Source: Psychroserpens sp. NJDZ02 (GTDB lineage: Bacteria; Bacteroidota; Bacteroidia; Flavobacteriales; Flavobacteriaceae). From it: a stretch of 64,000 nucleotides of DNA. Numbering within the stretch: position 1 is the first letter of the stretch; each line of letters begins with the position of its first letter. The stretch covers positions 3,292,001-3,356,000 of the forward strand of contig NZ_CP039451.1 in assembly GCF_004843725.1 (NCBI RefSeq), read 5' to 3'. The position numbers and the translations under genes are program-made. The notes under the pieces were generated by a model, which did not search any database, was not told the origin of the DNA, and saw only the letters and a program-made list of their open reading frames with translations. Shown here piece after piece: positions 8,887 to 15,267 of the stretch.

Positions 8887-10794
8887 ATGAGTAATTATCA
8901 CATAAAACATTTAGAAGAGTACTACCAAGTTTACCGTAAATCCGTCAGAAACCCAGAGAGTTTTTGGGAAGAAATTGCCGAAGAACATTTTATGTGGCGT
9001 AAAAAATGGGATAAAGTATTAAGTTGGGACTTTTCTAAGCCTGAAGTCAAATGGTTTGAAGGAGCAAAGTTAAACATTACAGAAAATTGTCTGGATAGAC
9101 ATTTATATACCAGAGGAGATAAAACGGCTATCATTTTTGAACCTAATAGTCCAAAAGAAAAAGCGCTTCATATTACTTACAGAGAGTTACACGAGCGTGT
9201 ATGTCGATTTGCAAACGTACTTAAAGATAACGGAGTCGGTAAAGGCGATCGTGTTTGTATTTACTTACCAATGATTCCCGAATTAGCAGTTTCTGTTTTA
9301 GCATGTGCGCGTATAGGTGCTATACACTCTGTTGTCTTTGCGGGATTTTCTTCAACAGCATTAGCAACCAGAATTAATGATAGTGATTGTAAAATGGTAA
9401 TTACATCAGATGGCTCTTATCGTGGCGCAAAAACAATCGATTTAAAAGGGATTGTAGACGAAGCTTTAGAGGAATGTCCAGATGTAAATACTGTATTGGT
9501 AGCAAAACGTATCAATTCAGATATAAACATGCAAGACGGGCGTGACCAATGGTTACAACCTTTGTTGGATGAAGCGTATCACGATTGTGTGCCAGAAATT
9601 ATGGATGCAGAAGATCCATTATTTATTTTATATACCTCAGGGTCGACAGGTAAACCAAAAGGAATGGTTCATACCACAGGAGGATATATGGTATATACGG
9701 CGTATACGTTTAAAAATGTATTTCAATACAGAGAAGAAGATGTGTATTGGTGTACAGCAGATATCGGTTGGATTACAGGACACAGTTATATCGTATATGG
9801 ACCATTATGTAATGGAGCGACAACTGTTCTGTTTGAAGGGGTTCCAAGTTATCCGGATTTTGGACGTTTTTGGGAGATTGTAGAAAAACATAAAGTGAGC
9901 CAATTTTATACGGCACCAACCGCTATTAGAGCACTAGCAAAAGAAGGTATAGAACATTTAGAAAAACACGATTTATCATCTCTAAAAGTATTAGGTACTG
10001 TTGGAGAACCTATAAATGAGGAAGCTTGGCACTGGTACGATGACAATGTTGGTAAGAAAAAAGCACCAATTGTAGATACTTGGTGGCAAACCGAAACTGG
10101 AGGTATCATGATTACACCAATTGCATTTGCTACCCCAACCAAACCAACCTACGCAACACTACCGTTTATAGGAGTGCAACCAGCATTAATGGATGAGCAT
10201 GGAGAAGAAATTAAAGGAAACCAAGTCGATGGACGTTTATGTATAAAATTCCCTTGGCCAAGTATGGCAAGAACCATTTGGGGGAACCACCAACGTTATA
10301 AAGACACCTATTTCTCTGCCTATGATAATATGTATTTTACAGGAGATGGTGCCTTACGTGATGAGGTTGGGTATTACCGTATTACAGGTCGTGTAGATGA
10401 TGTCATCATCGTGTCTGGTCACAATTTAGGGACTGCACCCATTGAAGACGCTATTAACGAGCATCCTGCGGTATCAGAAAGTGCCATTGTAGGCTTTCCG
10501 CATGATATTAAAGGAAATGCTTTATATGGTTACGTAACCCTGAAAGAAAGCGGAGAAAGTAGAGATCATGTGAATCTACGGAAAGAAATAAACCAAATTA
10601 TTACAGAGCAAATAGGACCTATCGCTAAGTTGGATAAAATTCAGTTTACAGACGGATTACCTAAAACACGAAGTGGAAAAATTATGCGACGTATTTTACG
10701 TAAAATAGCTAGTAATGAGACCGATAATCTAGGAGATACAAGTACATTGCTAAATCCAGAATGTGTACAAGATATTATGGATAATGTACTATAA
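8887..10794 (+). CDS. acs: Acetyl-CoA synthetase (AMP-forming)
   Basis: A 635-residue enzyme that converts acetate, ATP and CoA to acetyl-CoA in the cytoplasm. The motifs are canonical for Acs: YTSGSTGKPKGMVHTTGGY, WWQTETGGIMITP, GRVDDVIIVSGHNLGT and C-terminal LPKTRSGKIMRR with catalytic Lys598, the known acetylation site. Its length is slightly under the usual 650. It follows the PrpE-like gene after a 221-base gap that contains two degenerate repeats, so it may have its own promoter. In CrbS-type systems acs is the main regulated target, which fits this layout. A strong terminator lies at 10953-10986. Confidence 0.97.
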   Translation: MSNYHIKHLEEYYQVYRKSVRNPESFWEEIAEEHFMWRKKWDKVLSWDFSKPEVKWFEGAKLNITENCLDRHLYTRGDKTAIIFEPNSPKEKALHITYRELHERVCRFANVLKDNGVGKGDRVCIYLPMIPELAVSVLACARIGAIHSVVFAGFSSTALATRINDSDCKMVITSDGSYRGAKTIDLKGIVDEALEECPDVNTVLVAKRINSDINMQDGRDQWLQPLLDEAYHDCVPEIMDAEDPLFILYTSGSTGKPKGMVHTTGGYMVYTAYTFKNVFQYREEDVYWCTADIGWITGHSYIVYGPLCNGATTVLFEGVPSYPDFGRFWEIVEKHKVSQFYTAPTAIRALAKEGIEHLEKHDLSSLKVLGTVGEPINEEAWHWYDDNVGKKKAPIVDTWWQTETGGIMITPIAFATPTKPTYATLPFIGVQPALMDEHGEEIKGNQVDGRLCIKFPWPSMARTIWGNHQRYKDTYFSAYDNMYFTGDGALRDEVGYYRITGRVDDVIIVSGHNLGTAPIEDAINEHPAVSESAIVGFPHDIKGNALYGYVTLKESGESRDHVNLRKEINQIITEQIGPIAKLDKIQFTDGLPKTRSGKIMRRILRKIASNETDNLGDTSTLLNPECVQDIMDNVL

Positions 10795-10796
10795 TG

Positions 10797-10829
10797 TCAT
10801 TGCGAGAGGGCACGACGGAAGCACTCTTA
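10797..10829 (+). repeat. Flavobacterial dispersed repeat (CATTGCGAG type)
   Basis: GTCATTGCGAGAGGGCACGA followed by CGGAAGCACTCT resembles a dispersed repeat (roughly CATTGCGAGGAGCACGACGAAGCAATCT) that I recall from many Bacteroidota intergenic regions. It begins 3 bases after the acs stop. This rests on memory of the family, not on a search. Confidence 0.4.
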
Positions 10830-10855
10830 AATAGTAAGATATAAACTATTTATTT

Positions 10856-10950
10856 GGGCATTACACTTTTCCGCTTAAGCTACCAAGTGTCGGGCTATCC
10901 GTTATATCTTTTGCTAAAAGGCAAAAGGATGCCACTACTATCCCTAATGC
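10856..10950 (+). repeat. Structured dispersed intergenic element (GGGC-CTATCCGTTATAT type)
   Basis: The outer arms GCATTA (10858-10863) and TAATGC (10945-10950) enclose the element. An inner hairpin pairs CTTTTGC with GCAAAAG around the loop TAAAAG, and a GTGTCGGGCTATCC block precedes it. I recall nearly the same sequence recurring in intergenic regions across Flavobacteriaceae, without a known function. It could be an RNA structure in the acs 3' region or a mobile repeat. Confidence 0.5.
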
Positions 10951-10952
10951 AG

Positions 10953-10986
10953 AAAACGCAACCTTAAAAAGGTTGCGTTTTTTTTT
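10953..10986 (+). terminator. Rho-independent terminator of the acs transcript
   Basis: AAAACGCAACC (10953-10963) pairs with GGTTGCGTTTT (from 10971) around the loop TTAAAAA, followed by a run of T to 10986. This is one of the strongest terminators in the window, and it ends the acetate locus before the repeat array. Confidence 0.85.
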
Positions 10987-11033
10987 ATTACTTATTTTAA
11001 AAAAAATAATAATTCAGAGTTAAGTAAGCCTAT

Positions 11034-11109
11034 AACAGTAAGTATGCTTTCCCTTTTTTTCAGGGAAGGTGGATTCATGCTTTTTAGAAAGCATGGATTC
11101 GGAAGGATT
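11034..11109 (+). repeat. Module A, copy 1
   Basis: This is an ORF-less unit. The first stem is weakened (GCTTTCCC/GGGAAGG), while the second hairpin, based on ATGCTTT/AAAGCAT, is kept. Module B1 starts 8 bases after its end. Confidence 0.75.
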
Positions 11110-11117
11110 TTGCCTAA

Positions 11118-11207
11118 GAGTAAAAAGGACCACCTCTTTCTTTAAAAATCTTTTAATGGAATTTTAAATTCATTCTCCTCCTTAAAAAAAGGAGGAGAGT
11201 TTTACTC
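11118..11207 (+). repeat. Module B, copy 1
   Basis: A 90-base block with inverted ends GAGTAAAA/TTTTACTC and an inner stem TCTCCTCC/GGAGGAGA. It follows A1 directly, without an ORF. Confidence 0.75.
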
Positions 11208-11321
11208 TGATGTCCTTACTTGTTTATTGTATGTGATTTAATAGTTGTTGTTTGAATTAAACCACAAGAGTCAGTATTTGGAAGGATTAACATATGAGTA
11301 ATCAAATCTCAGTAGTCCCAC

Positions 11322-11397
11322 AACAGTAAGTGAATCCTTCCCTTTTTTTAGGGAAGGTGGATCCATGCTTTCTGAAAAGCATGGATTCGGAAGGGTT
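11322..11397 (+). repeat. Module A, copy 2 (upstream of DUF559 gene 1)
   Basis: Hairpin 1 is CCTTCCC (11336-11342) with GGGAAGG (11351-11357). Hairpin 2 is ATCCATGCTTT (11361-11371) with AAAGCATGGAT (11376-11386). The ends AATCCTTCC (11333-11341) and GGAAGGGTT (11389-11397) can also pair with one G-T wobble, which competes with hairpin 1. Confidence 0.8.
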
Positions 11398-11479
11398 AAA
11401 CATATGAGTAATCAAACACAAGTGAATCAATCCCACTAAAATATATTTTCATAACTTTAGTTATTCAATAGATTTAAAA

Positions 11480-11842
11480 ATGAAACCAATACATAATCGC
11501 AAATATTTAGAAGACAGAAGAAAAGCACTCCGTAAAGATTTAACGTCTGCTGAGGCAACATTATGGAATCATCTTAAGCAAAAACAGTTAGAAGGTCGTA
11601 AATTTAGAAGACAACATAGTATATTGGATTATATTGTTGATTTTTATTGTCCAAAAGAGAAGTTAGTCATTGAGTTAGATGGTGGCTATCACCTACGTTT
11701 TGAACAACAATTAAAAGATTACGAACGTGATGAGGTTTTAAAAAGCTTAGGATTTACTATTTTCAGAATTGAGAACAAATTTGTTTTTGAAGATTTAGAC
11801 TATGTGCTAAATGGGATAAAAACTTGTTTTAAAAATGAGTAA
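11480..11842 (+). CDS. DUF559 endonuclease-like protein, copy 1
   Basis: A 120-residue protein of the DUF559 (Vsr-like, PD-(D/E)xK-type) family. The N-terminal half has SAEATLWNHLKQKQLEGRKF and RRQHSILDYIVDFYC. The likely catalytic set is Asp54, Glu65 and Asp67 (in VIELDGGYH), with His71 and the YERDEVLKSLGF helix typical of the family. The gene is preceded by module A2 and an 82-base leader. Its stop codon lies inside module B2, whose first bases GAGTAA encode Glu and stop. It differs from copy 2 at three bases and two residues (Gly112/Glu and Thr115/Ala). Nuclease activity is inferred from the family; the biological role is unknown. Confidence 0.88.
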   Translation: MKPIHNRKYLEDRRKALRKDLTSAEATLWNHLKQKQLEGRKFRRQHSILDYIVDFYCPKEKLVIELDGGYHLRFEQQLKDYERDEVLKSLGFTIFRIENKFVFEDLDYVLNGIKTCFKNE

Positions 11843-11926
11843 AAAGGACCACCTCTTTCTTTAAAATTCTTTTAATGGAATTTTAAATTCATTCTCCTCC
11901 TTAAAAAAAGGAGGAGAGTTTTTCTC
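11837..11926 (+). repeat. Module B, copy 2 (overlaps DUF559 gene 1 stop)
   Basis: The 5' end GAGTAA supplies the last codon and stop of the DUF559 gene. The inner stem TCTCCTCC/GGAGGAGA is intact. The 3' end carries TTTTTCTC in place of TTTTACTC. Confidence 0.75.
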
Positions 11927-12001
11927 TGATGTTCTTGCTAGTTTATTATATGTGATTTACTAGTTGTTTTTGTTTTCTAAATATTATTTCAATTAAACCA
12001 T

Positions 12002-12078
12002 AACAATAAGTAAATCCTTCCATTTTTTTCAGGGAACGTGAATCCATGCTTTCTAAAAAGCATGGATTCGGAAGGGTT
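12002..12078 (+). repeat. Module A, copy 3
   Basis: An ORF-less unit. Hairpin 1 is damaged (CCTTCCA against GGGAACG), while hairpin 2, ATCCATGCTTT/AAAGCATGGAT, is intact. B3 follows after 8 bases. Confidence 0.75.
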
Positions 12079-12086
12079 TTTCCTGA

Positions 12087-12176
12087 GAGTAAAAAGGACC
12101 ACCTCTTTCTTTAAAATTCTTTTAATGGAATTTTAAATTCATTCTCCTCCTTAAAAAAAGGAGGAGAGTTTTACTC
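12087..12176 (+). repeat. Module B, copy 3
   Basis: GAGTAAAA (12087-12094) and TTTTACTC (12169-12176) form the ends. TCTCCTCC (12143-12150) and GGAGGAGA (12160-12167) form the inner stem. Confidence 0.75.
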
Positions 12177-12303
12177 GGCTGTTCTTACTAGTTTATTGTA
12201 TGTTATTTAATAGTTGTTGTATAAGATATTGTTTGAATTAAACCATAACAATAAGTATTCGGAAGAGTTTTGCGTAAGAGTGATCAAAATTCAGTAAGCC
12301 CAC

Positions 12304-12379
12304 AACAGTAAGTGAATCCTTCCCTTTTTTTAGGGAAGGGGGATCCATGCTTTCTGAAAAGCATGGATTCGGAAGGGTT
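12304..12379 (+). repeat. Module A, copy 4 (upstream of DUF559 gene 2)
   Basis: Nearly identical to copy 2, 982 bases away, with both hairpins preserved. The leader that follows it (12380-12461) is also the same as that of gene 1. Confidence 0.8.
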
Positions 12380-12461
12380 AAACATATGAGTAATCAAACA
12401 CAAGTGAATCAATCCCACTAAAATATATTTTCATAACTTTAGTTATTCAATAGATTTAAAA

Positions 12462-12824
12462 ATGAAACCAATACATAATCGCAAATATTTAGAAGACAGA
12501 AGAAAAGCACTCCGTAAAGATTTAACGTCTGCTGAGGCAACATTATGGAATCATCTTAAACAAAAACAGTTAGAAGGTCGTAAATTTAGAAGACAACATA
12601 GTATATTGGATTATATTGTTGATTTTTATTGTCCAAAAGAGAAGTTAGTCATTGAGTTAGATGGTGGCTATCACCTACGTTTTGAACAACAATTAAAAGA
12701 TTACGAACGTGATGAGGTTTTAAAAAGCTTAGGATTTACTATTTTCAGAATTGAGAACAAATTTGTTTTTGAAGATTTAGACTATGTGCTAAATGAGATA
12801 AAAGCTTGTTTTAAAAATGAGTAA
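12462..12824 (+). CDS. DUF559 endonuclease-like protein, copy 2
   Basis: A 120-residue DUF559 protein identical to copy 1 except for residues 112 (Glu) and 115 (Ala). The same putative active-site residues Asp54, Glu65 and Asp67 and the same His71 are present. The upstream module, the 82-base leader and the 3' end inside module B4 are also duplicated, so promoter and terminator signals were copied with the gene. Both copies are intact and at most very slightly diverged. This points to a recent duplication or to gene conversion, and to some selection for intact protein, though three differences are too few to test that. Confidence 0.88.
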   Translation: MKPIHNRKYLEDRRKALRKDLTSAEATLWNHLKQKQLEGRKFRRQHSILDYIVDFYCPKEKLVIELDGGYHLRFEQQLKDYERDEVLKSLGFTIFRIENKFVFEDLDYVLNEIKACFKNE

Positions 12825-12908
12825 AAAGGACCACCTCTTTCTTTAAAATTCTTTTAATAGAATTTCAAATTCATTCTCCTCCTTAAAAAAAGGAAGAGAG
12901 TTTTACTC
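12819..12908 (+). repeat. Module B, copy 4 (overlaps DUF559 gene 2 stop)
   Basis: The GAGTAA start encodes the end of the gene. The inner stem has one change (GGAAGAGA), while the outer ends GAGTAAAA/TTTTACTC are intact. Confidence 0.75.
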
Positions 12909-13040
12909 TGATGTTCTTACTAGTTTCTTGTATGTGATTTAATAATTGTTTGTGTTTTCTAAATATTATTTCAATTAAACCATAACAATAAGTATTCAGA
13001 AGGGGTTAGTATATGAGTAATCAAATCTCAGTAGCTCCAC

Positions 13041-13117
13041 AACAGTAAGTATATTGTTCCCTTTTTTTGAGGAAAGGTGGATTTATGCTTTTTAGAAAGC
13101 ATGGATTCGGAAGGATT
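13041..13117 (+). repeat. Module A, copy 5
   Basis: An ORF-less unit and the most diverged A copy. Hairpin 1 is reduced to TTCCC against GGAAA. Hairpin 2 is partly kept as ATGCTTT/AAAGCAT. B5 follows after 8 bases. Confidence 0.7.
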
Positions 13118-13125
13118 TTGCCTAA

Positions 13126-13215
13126 GAGTAAAAAGGACCACCTCTTTCTTTAAAATTCTTTTAAGGGAATTTCAAATTCATTCTCCTCCTTAAAAAAAGG
13201 AGGAGAGTTTTACTC
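13126..13215 (+). repeat. Module B, copy 5
   Basis: The 90-base block has intact ends GAGTAAAA/TTTTACTC and inner stem TCTCCTCC/GGAGGAGA. The spacer after it matches the spacer after B3. Confidence 0.75.
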
Positions 13216-13342
13216 GGCTGTTCTTACTAGTTTATTGTATGTTATTTAATAGTTGTTGTATAAGATATTGTTTGAATTAAACCATAACAATAAGTATTCG
13301 GAAGGGTTTTGCGTAAGAGTAATCAAACCTCAGTAGGTCCCC

Positions 13343-13419
13343 AACAGTAAGTAAATCCTTCCCTTTTTTCAGGGAAGGTGGATTCATGCTTTCTGAAAAA
13401 GCATGGATTCGGAAGGGTT
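13343..13419 (+). repeat. Module A, copy 6
   Basis: Both hairpins are present, with an extra A in the second loop. No B module follows. Copy 7 comes instead, at a period of 111 bases. Confidence 0.75.
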
Positions 13420-13453
13420 TTGCGTAAGAGTAATCAAACCTCAGTAGGTCCCC

Positions 13454-13530
13454 AACAGTAAGTAAATCCTTCCCTTTTTTTCAGGGAAGGTGGATTCATG
13501 CTTTTTAGAAAGCATGGATTCGGAAGGGTT
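13454..13530 (+). repeat. Module A, copy 7 (end of array)
   Basis: The stretch from TGCGTAAGAG to the end of A6 is repeated here 111 bases later, a simple tandem duplication. After 13530 the sequence becomes unique, which marks the right border of the array. Confidence 0.75.
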
Positions 13531-13652
13531 TTATTTGGTTAAGTTTCAATAATTCAAAAAAAACGAATTATTTAGCTAAACATAGCAGTATTTAAGTCAA
13601 AATTAATATAACTATTAAATTATATAGCGATATTTGCAGGGTATAAATAAAT

Positions 13653-14225
13653 ATGGTAAATATTCGAGAATATATAGAAAAAACGGTCTCCATTTCTGAT
13701 GCAGATTGGCAATTGTTTTCTTCTAAATTAAAAAACAGAATCTTCAAAAAAAAGACCACTATTTTAGATGTTGGAGAGACTGAAAACTATATCTCTTTTA
13801 TAGAAGAAGGTATAGCGCGCTTTTTAATTCCGAAGGAGGAAGAAGAGAAAGATTTAACTTTCGGATTCTGTTTTAAAAACGAATTTGTTAGTGCGTATGA
13901 TTCATTTCTTACTAAAAAACCATCACTTTACAAATTACAAGCGTTAACAGATATTTCCATGTGGAGTATCTCATATCAAGATTTACAGGAAGTATATGAG
14001 AAAAGTTTTGCGGGTAATGTCATTGGTCGCTTGTCTTCAGAGCGTTTATTTTTAATCAAATCAAAACGAGAACAGTCTTTGTTAAATGAATCTGCAGAAA
14101 CCCGTTACCTCAATTTATTTACAGAACGTCCCAACTTAATAAAAGAGATTCCGCTGAAGTATATTGCTTCTTATATTGGCGTGACACCACAGGCATTAAG
14201 CCGAATTAGGAAGCGTATTTCTTAA
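13653..14225 (+). CDS. Crp/Fnr-family transcriptional regulator
   Basis: A 190-residue protein with an N-terminal cyclic-nucleotide-binding-like barrel (about residues 20-120; [22 protein letters not shown] is shown only in part as [17 protein letters not shown]). Its C-terminal helix-turn-helix is [20 protein letters not shown] (about 166-185). The sensory barrel lacks the classical cAMP-binding RxS motif and the Fnr cysteines, as in many flavobacterial members, so its ligand is unknown. It lies 57 bases upstream of the desaturase gene on the same strand, which suggests co-transcription or local control of membrane lipid desaturation. It is the first unique gene after the repeat array. Confidence 0.85.
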   Translation: MVNIREYIEKTVSISDADWQLFSSKLKNRIFKKKTTILDVGETENYISFIEEGIARFLIPKEEEEKDLTFGFCFKNEFVSAYDSFLTKKPSLYKLQALTDISMWSISYQDLQEVYEKSFAGNVIGRLSSERLFLIKSKREQSLLNESAETRYLNLFTERPNLIKEIPLKYIASYIGVTPQALSRIRKRIS

Positions 14226-14282
14226 CTTAGGTTCATTTTATTTGCGGTTAAAATTATAGACCTTTGTAATAAAACAAAGACT

Positions 14283-15017
14283 ATGACTATTATAATATTT
14301 ATCATTATTTTATGGTATACGGGTTTGTTCTTTCAAACCTTCTTTTTACACCGTTACGCAGCACACCAAACCTATACAATGTCTAAAGTTACAGAACGCA
14401 TTTGTTTTGTGTTAACTTGGGTATTTCAAGGTTCTAATTATTTAAGTGCTTATGGTTATGGTGTAATGCATAGGATGCACCATGCGTATGCTGATACCGA
14501 AAAAGATCCACATTCTCCTAAATACGATAGTAATTTATTCACTATGATGTGGCGTACTAAAAACATTTATCAAGACATCAATAAAAAGCGTATTGCAGTA
14601 GCAGATAAGTTTACTAAAAACGTACCACAATGGAAGGCGTTTGATAAAATAGCAAGTTCAAGAATTTCTAGATTATCTTGGGCTGCAGCTTATATCGTGT
14701 TTTTTATTGTTTTTGTAACCGCTTGGTGGCAATGGTTATTCTTGCCAGTAGCCTTTTTTATGGCTCCAATTCATGGTGTTATTATTAACTGGTTTGCTCA
14801 TATTTACGGATATCGTAATTTTAAGGTTAGCGATACGTCTAAAAATCTATTACCAATAGATATTTTAATGATGGGAGAGGGGTATCATAATAATCACCAT
14901 TCGCATAGTGGACGTGCAAATTTTGGCGTACGTTGGTTTGAAATTGATTTTACTTACTTAATAATGGTTGTTTTAGATAAGCTACGTATTATTAAAATTA
15001 AGAAGACAGCAGTTTAG
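14283..15017 (+). CDS. Acyl-CoA desaturase / fatty acid desaturase
   Basis: A 244-residue membrane di-iron desaturase. The three histidine boxes are HRYAAH (His23-His28), HRMHH (His63-His67) and HNNHH (His202-His206, in EGYHNNHHSHS). Hydrophobic helices lie before and between them. It introduces a double bond into a membrane fatty acyl chain using O2 and reducing power. The length is at the short end for delta-9-type enzymes. It lies just downstream of the Crp/Fnr-type regulator. A decayed copy of its C-terminal end lies at 16690-16828. Confidence 0.92.
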   Translation: MTIIIFIIILWYTGLFFQTFFLHRYAAHQTYTMSKVTERICFVLTWVFQGSNYLSAYGYGVMHRMHHAYADTEKDPHSPKYDSNLFTMMWRTKNIYQDINKKRIAVADKFTKNVPQWKAFDKIASSRISRLSWAAAYIVFFIVFVTAWWQWLFLPVAFFMAPIHGVIINWFAHIYGYRNFKVSDTSKNLLPIDILMMGEGYHNNHHSHSGRANFGVRWFEIDFTYLIMVVLDKLRIIKIKKTAV

Positions 15018-15075
15018 TAGATGCTTTAATTGTTTTAGGGCTTTTTTTTATAGCTCTTTATATATTTATACTTGT

Positions 15076-15116
15076 AACCGATGTGAGATTATTGTAATCT
15101 CACATCGGTTATTTTG
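15076..15116 (+). terminator. Strong hairpin after desaturase gene
   Basis: AACCGATGTGAGATTA (15076-15091) and TAATCTCACATCGGTT (15095-15110) form a perfect 16-bp stem with loop TTG. Only a short T-rich tail (ATTTTG) follows, so it may act as a terminator or as an mRNA-stabilising hairpin. Confidence 0.6.
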
Positions 15117-15230
15117 TTATGTGCTTATCGGTTATATTTAATAGTTGATCTAGTACTAGAAGTGTCCTTTGAGGTTTATCAAAATTATTACATTAAAAGT
15201 ACAATTTTTATTGCCCTAGATAGCTTTGTG

Positions 15231-15238
15231 ATGCTAAC
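15231..15238 (+). promoter_or_regulatory. Candidate -7 box TAGCTTTG
   Basis: This is an exact match to the Bacteroidota TAnnTTTG consensus, 29 bases before the methyltransferase start. A second exact match, TAATTTTG, lies at 15256-15263 but is only 4 bases from the start codon. No well-spaced -33 TTG was seen. Confidence 0.35.
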
Positions 15239-15267
15239 AATGATAATAAAAACACTAATTTTGTACA

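Larger units (their letters stand above)
11034..13530 (+). repeat. DUF559/hairpin repeat array
   Basis: This 2.5-kb stretch is built almost wholly of recurring blocks. The order is A1-B1, A2-ORF-B2, A3-B3, A4-ORF-B4, A5-B5, A6, A7, with an AT-rich spacer (C) after each B. A is a roughly 76-base double-hairpin module and B a 90-base module with inverted ends. The two ORFs are almost identical DUF559 genes whose starts are exactly 982 bases apart. Spacers after B2 and B4 are alike, and those after B3 and B5 are alike, so a two-unit block of about 1 kb was duplicated in tandem. No transposase and no other gene is present. Confidence 0.85.

Noticed and set aside
11034..13530. CRISPR array
   Set aside because: The repeats are far too long and unequally spaced, spacers are themselves repeated, and no cas gene is present.
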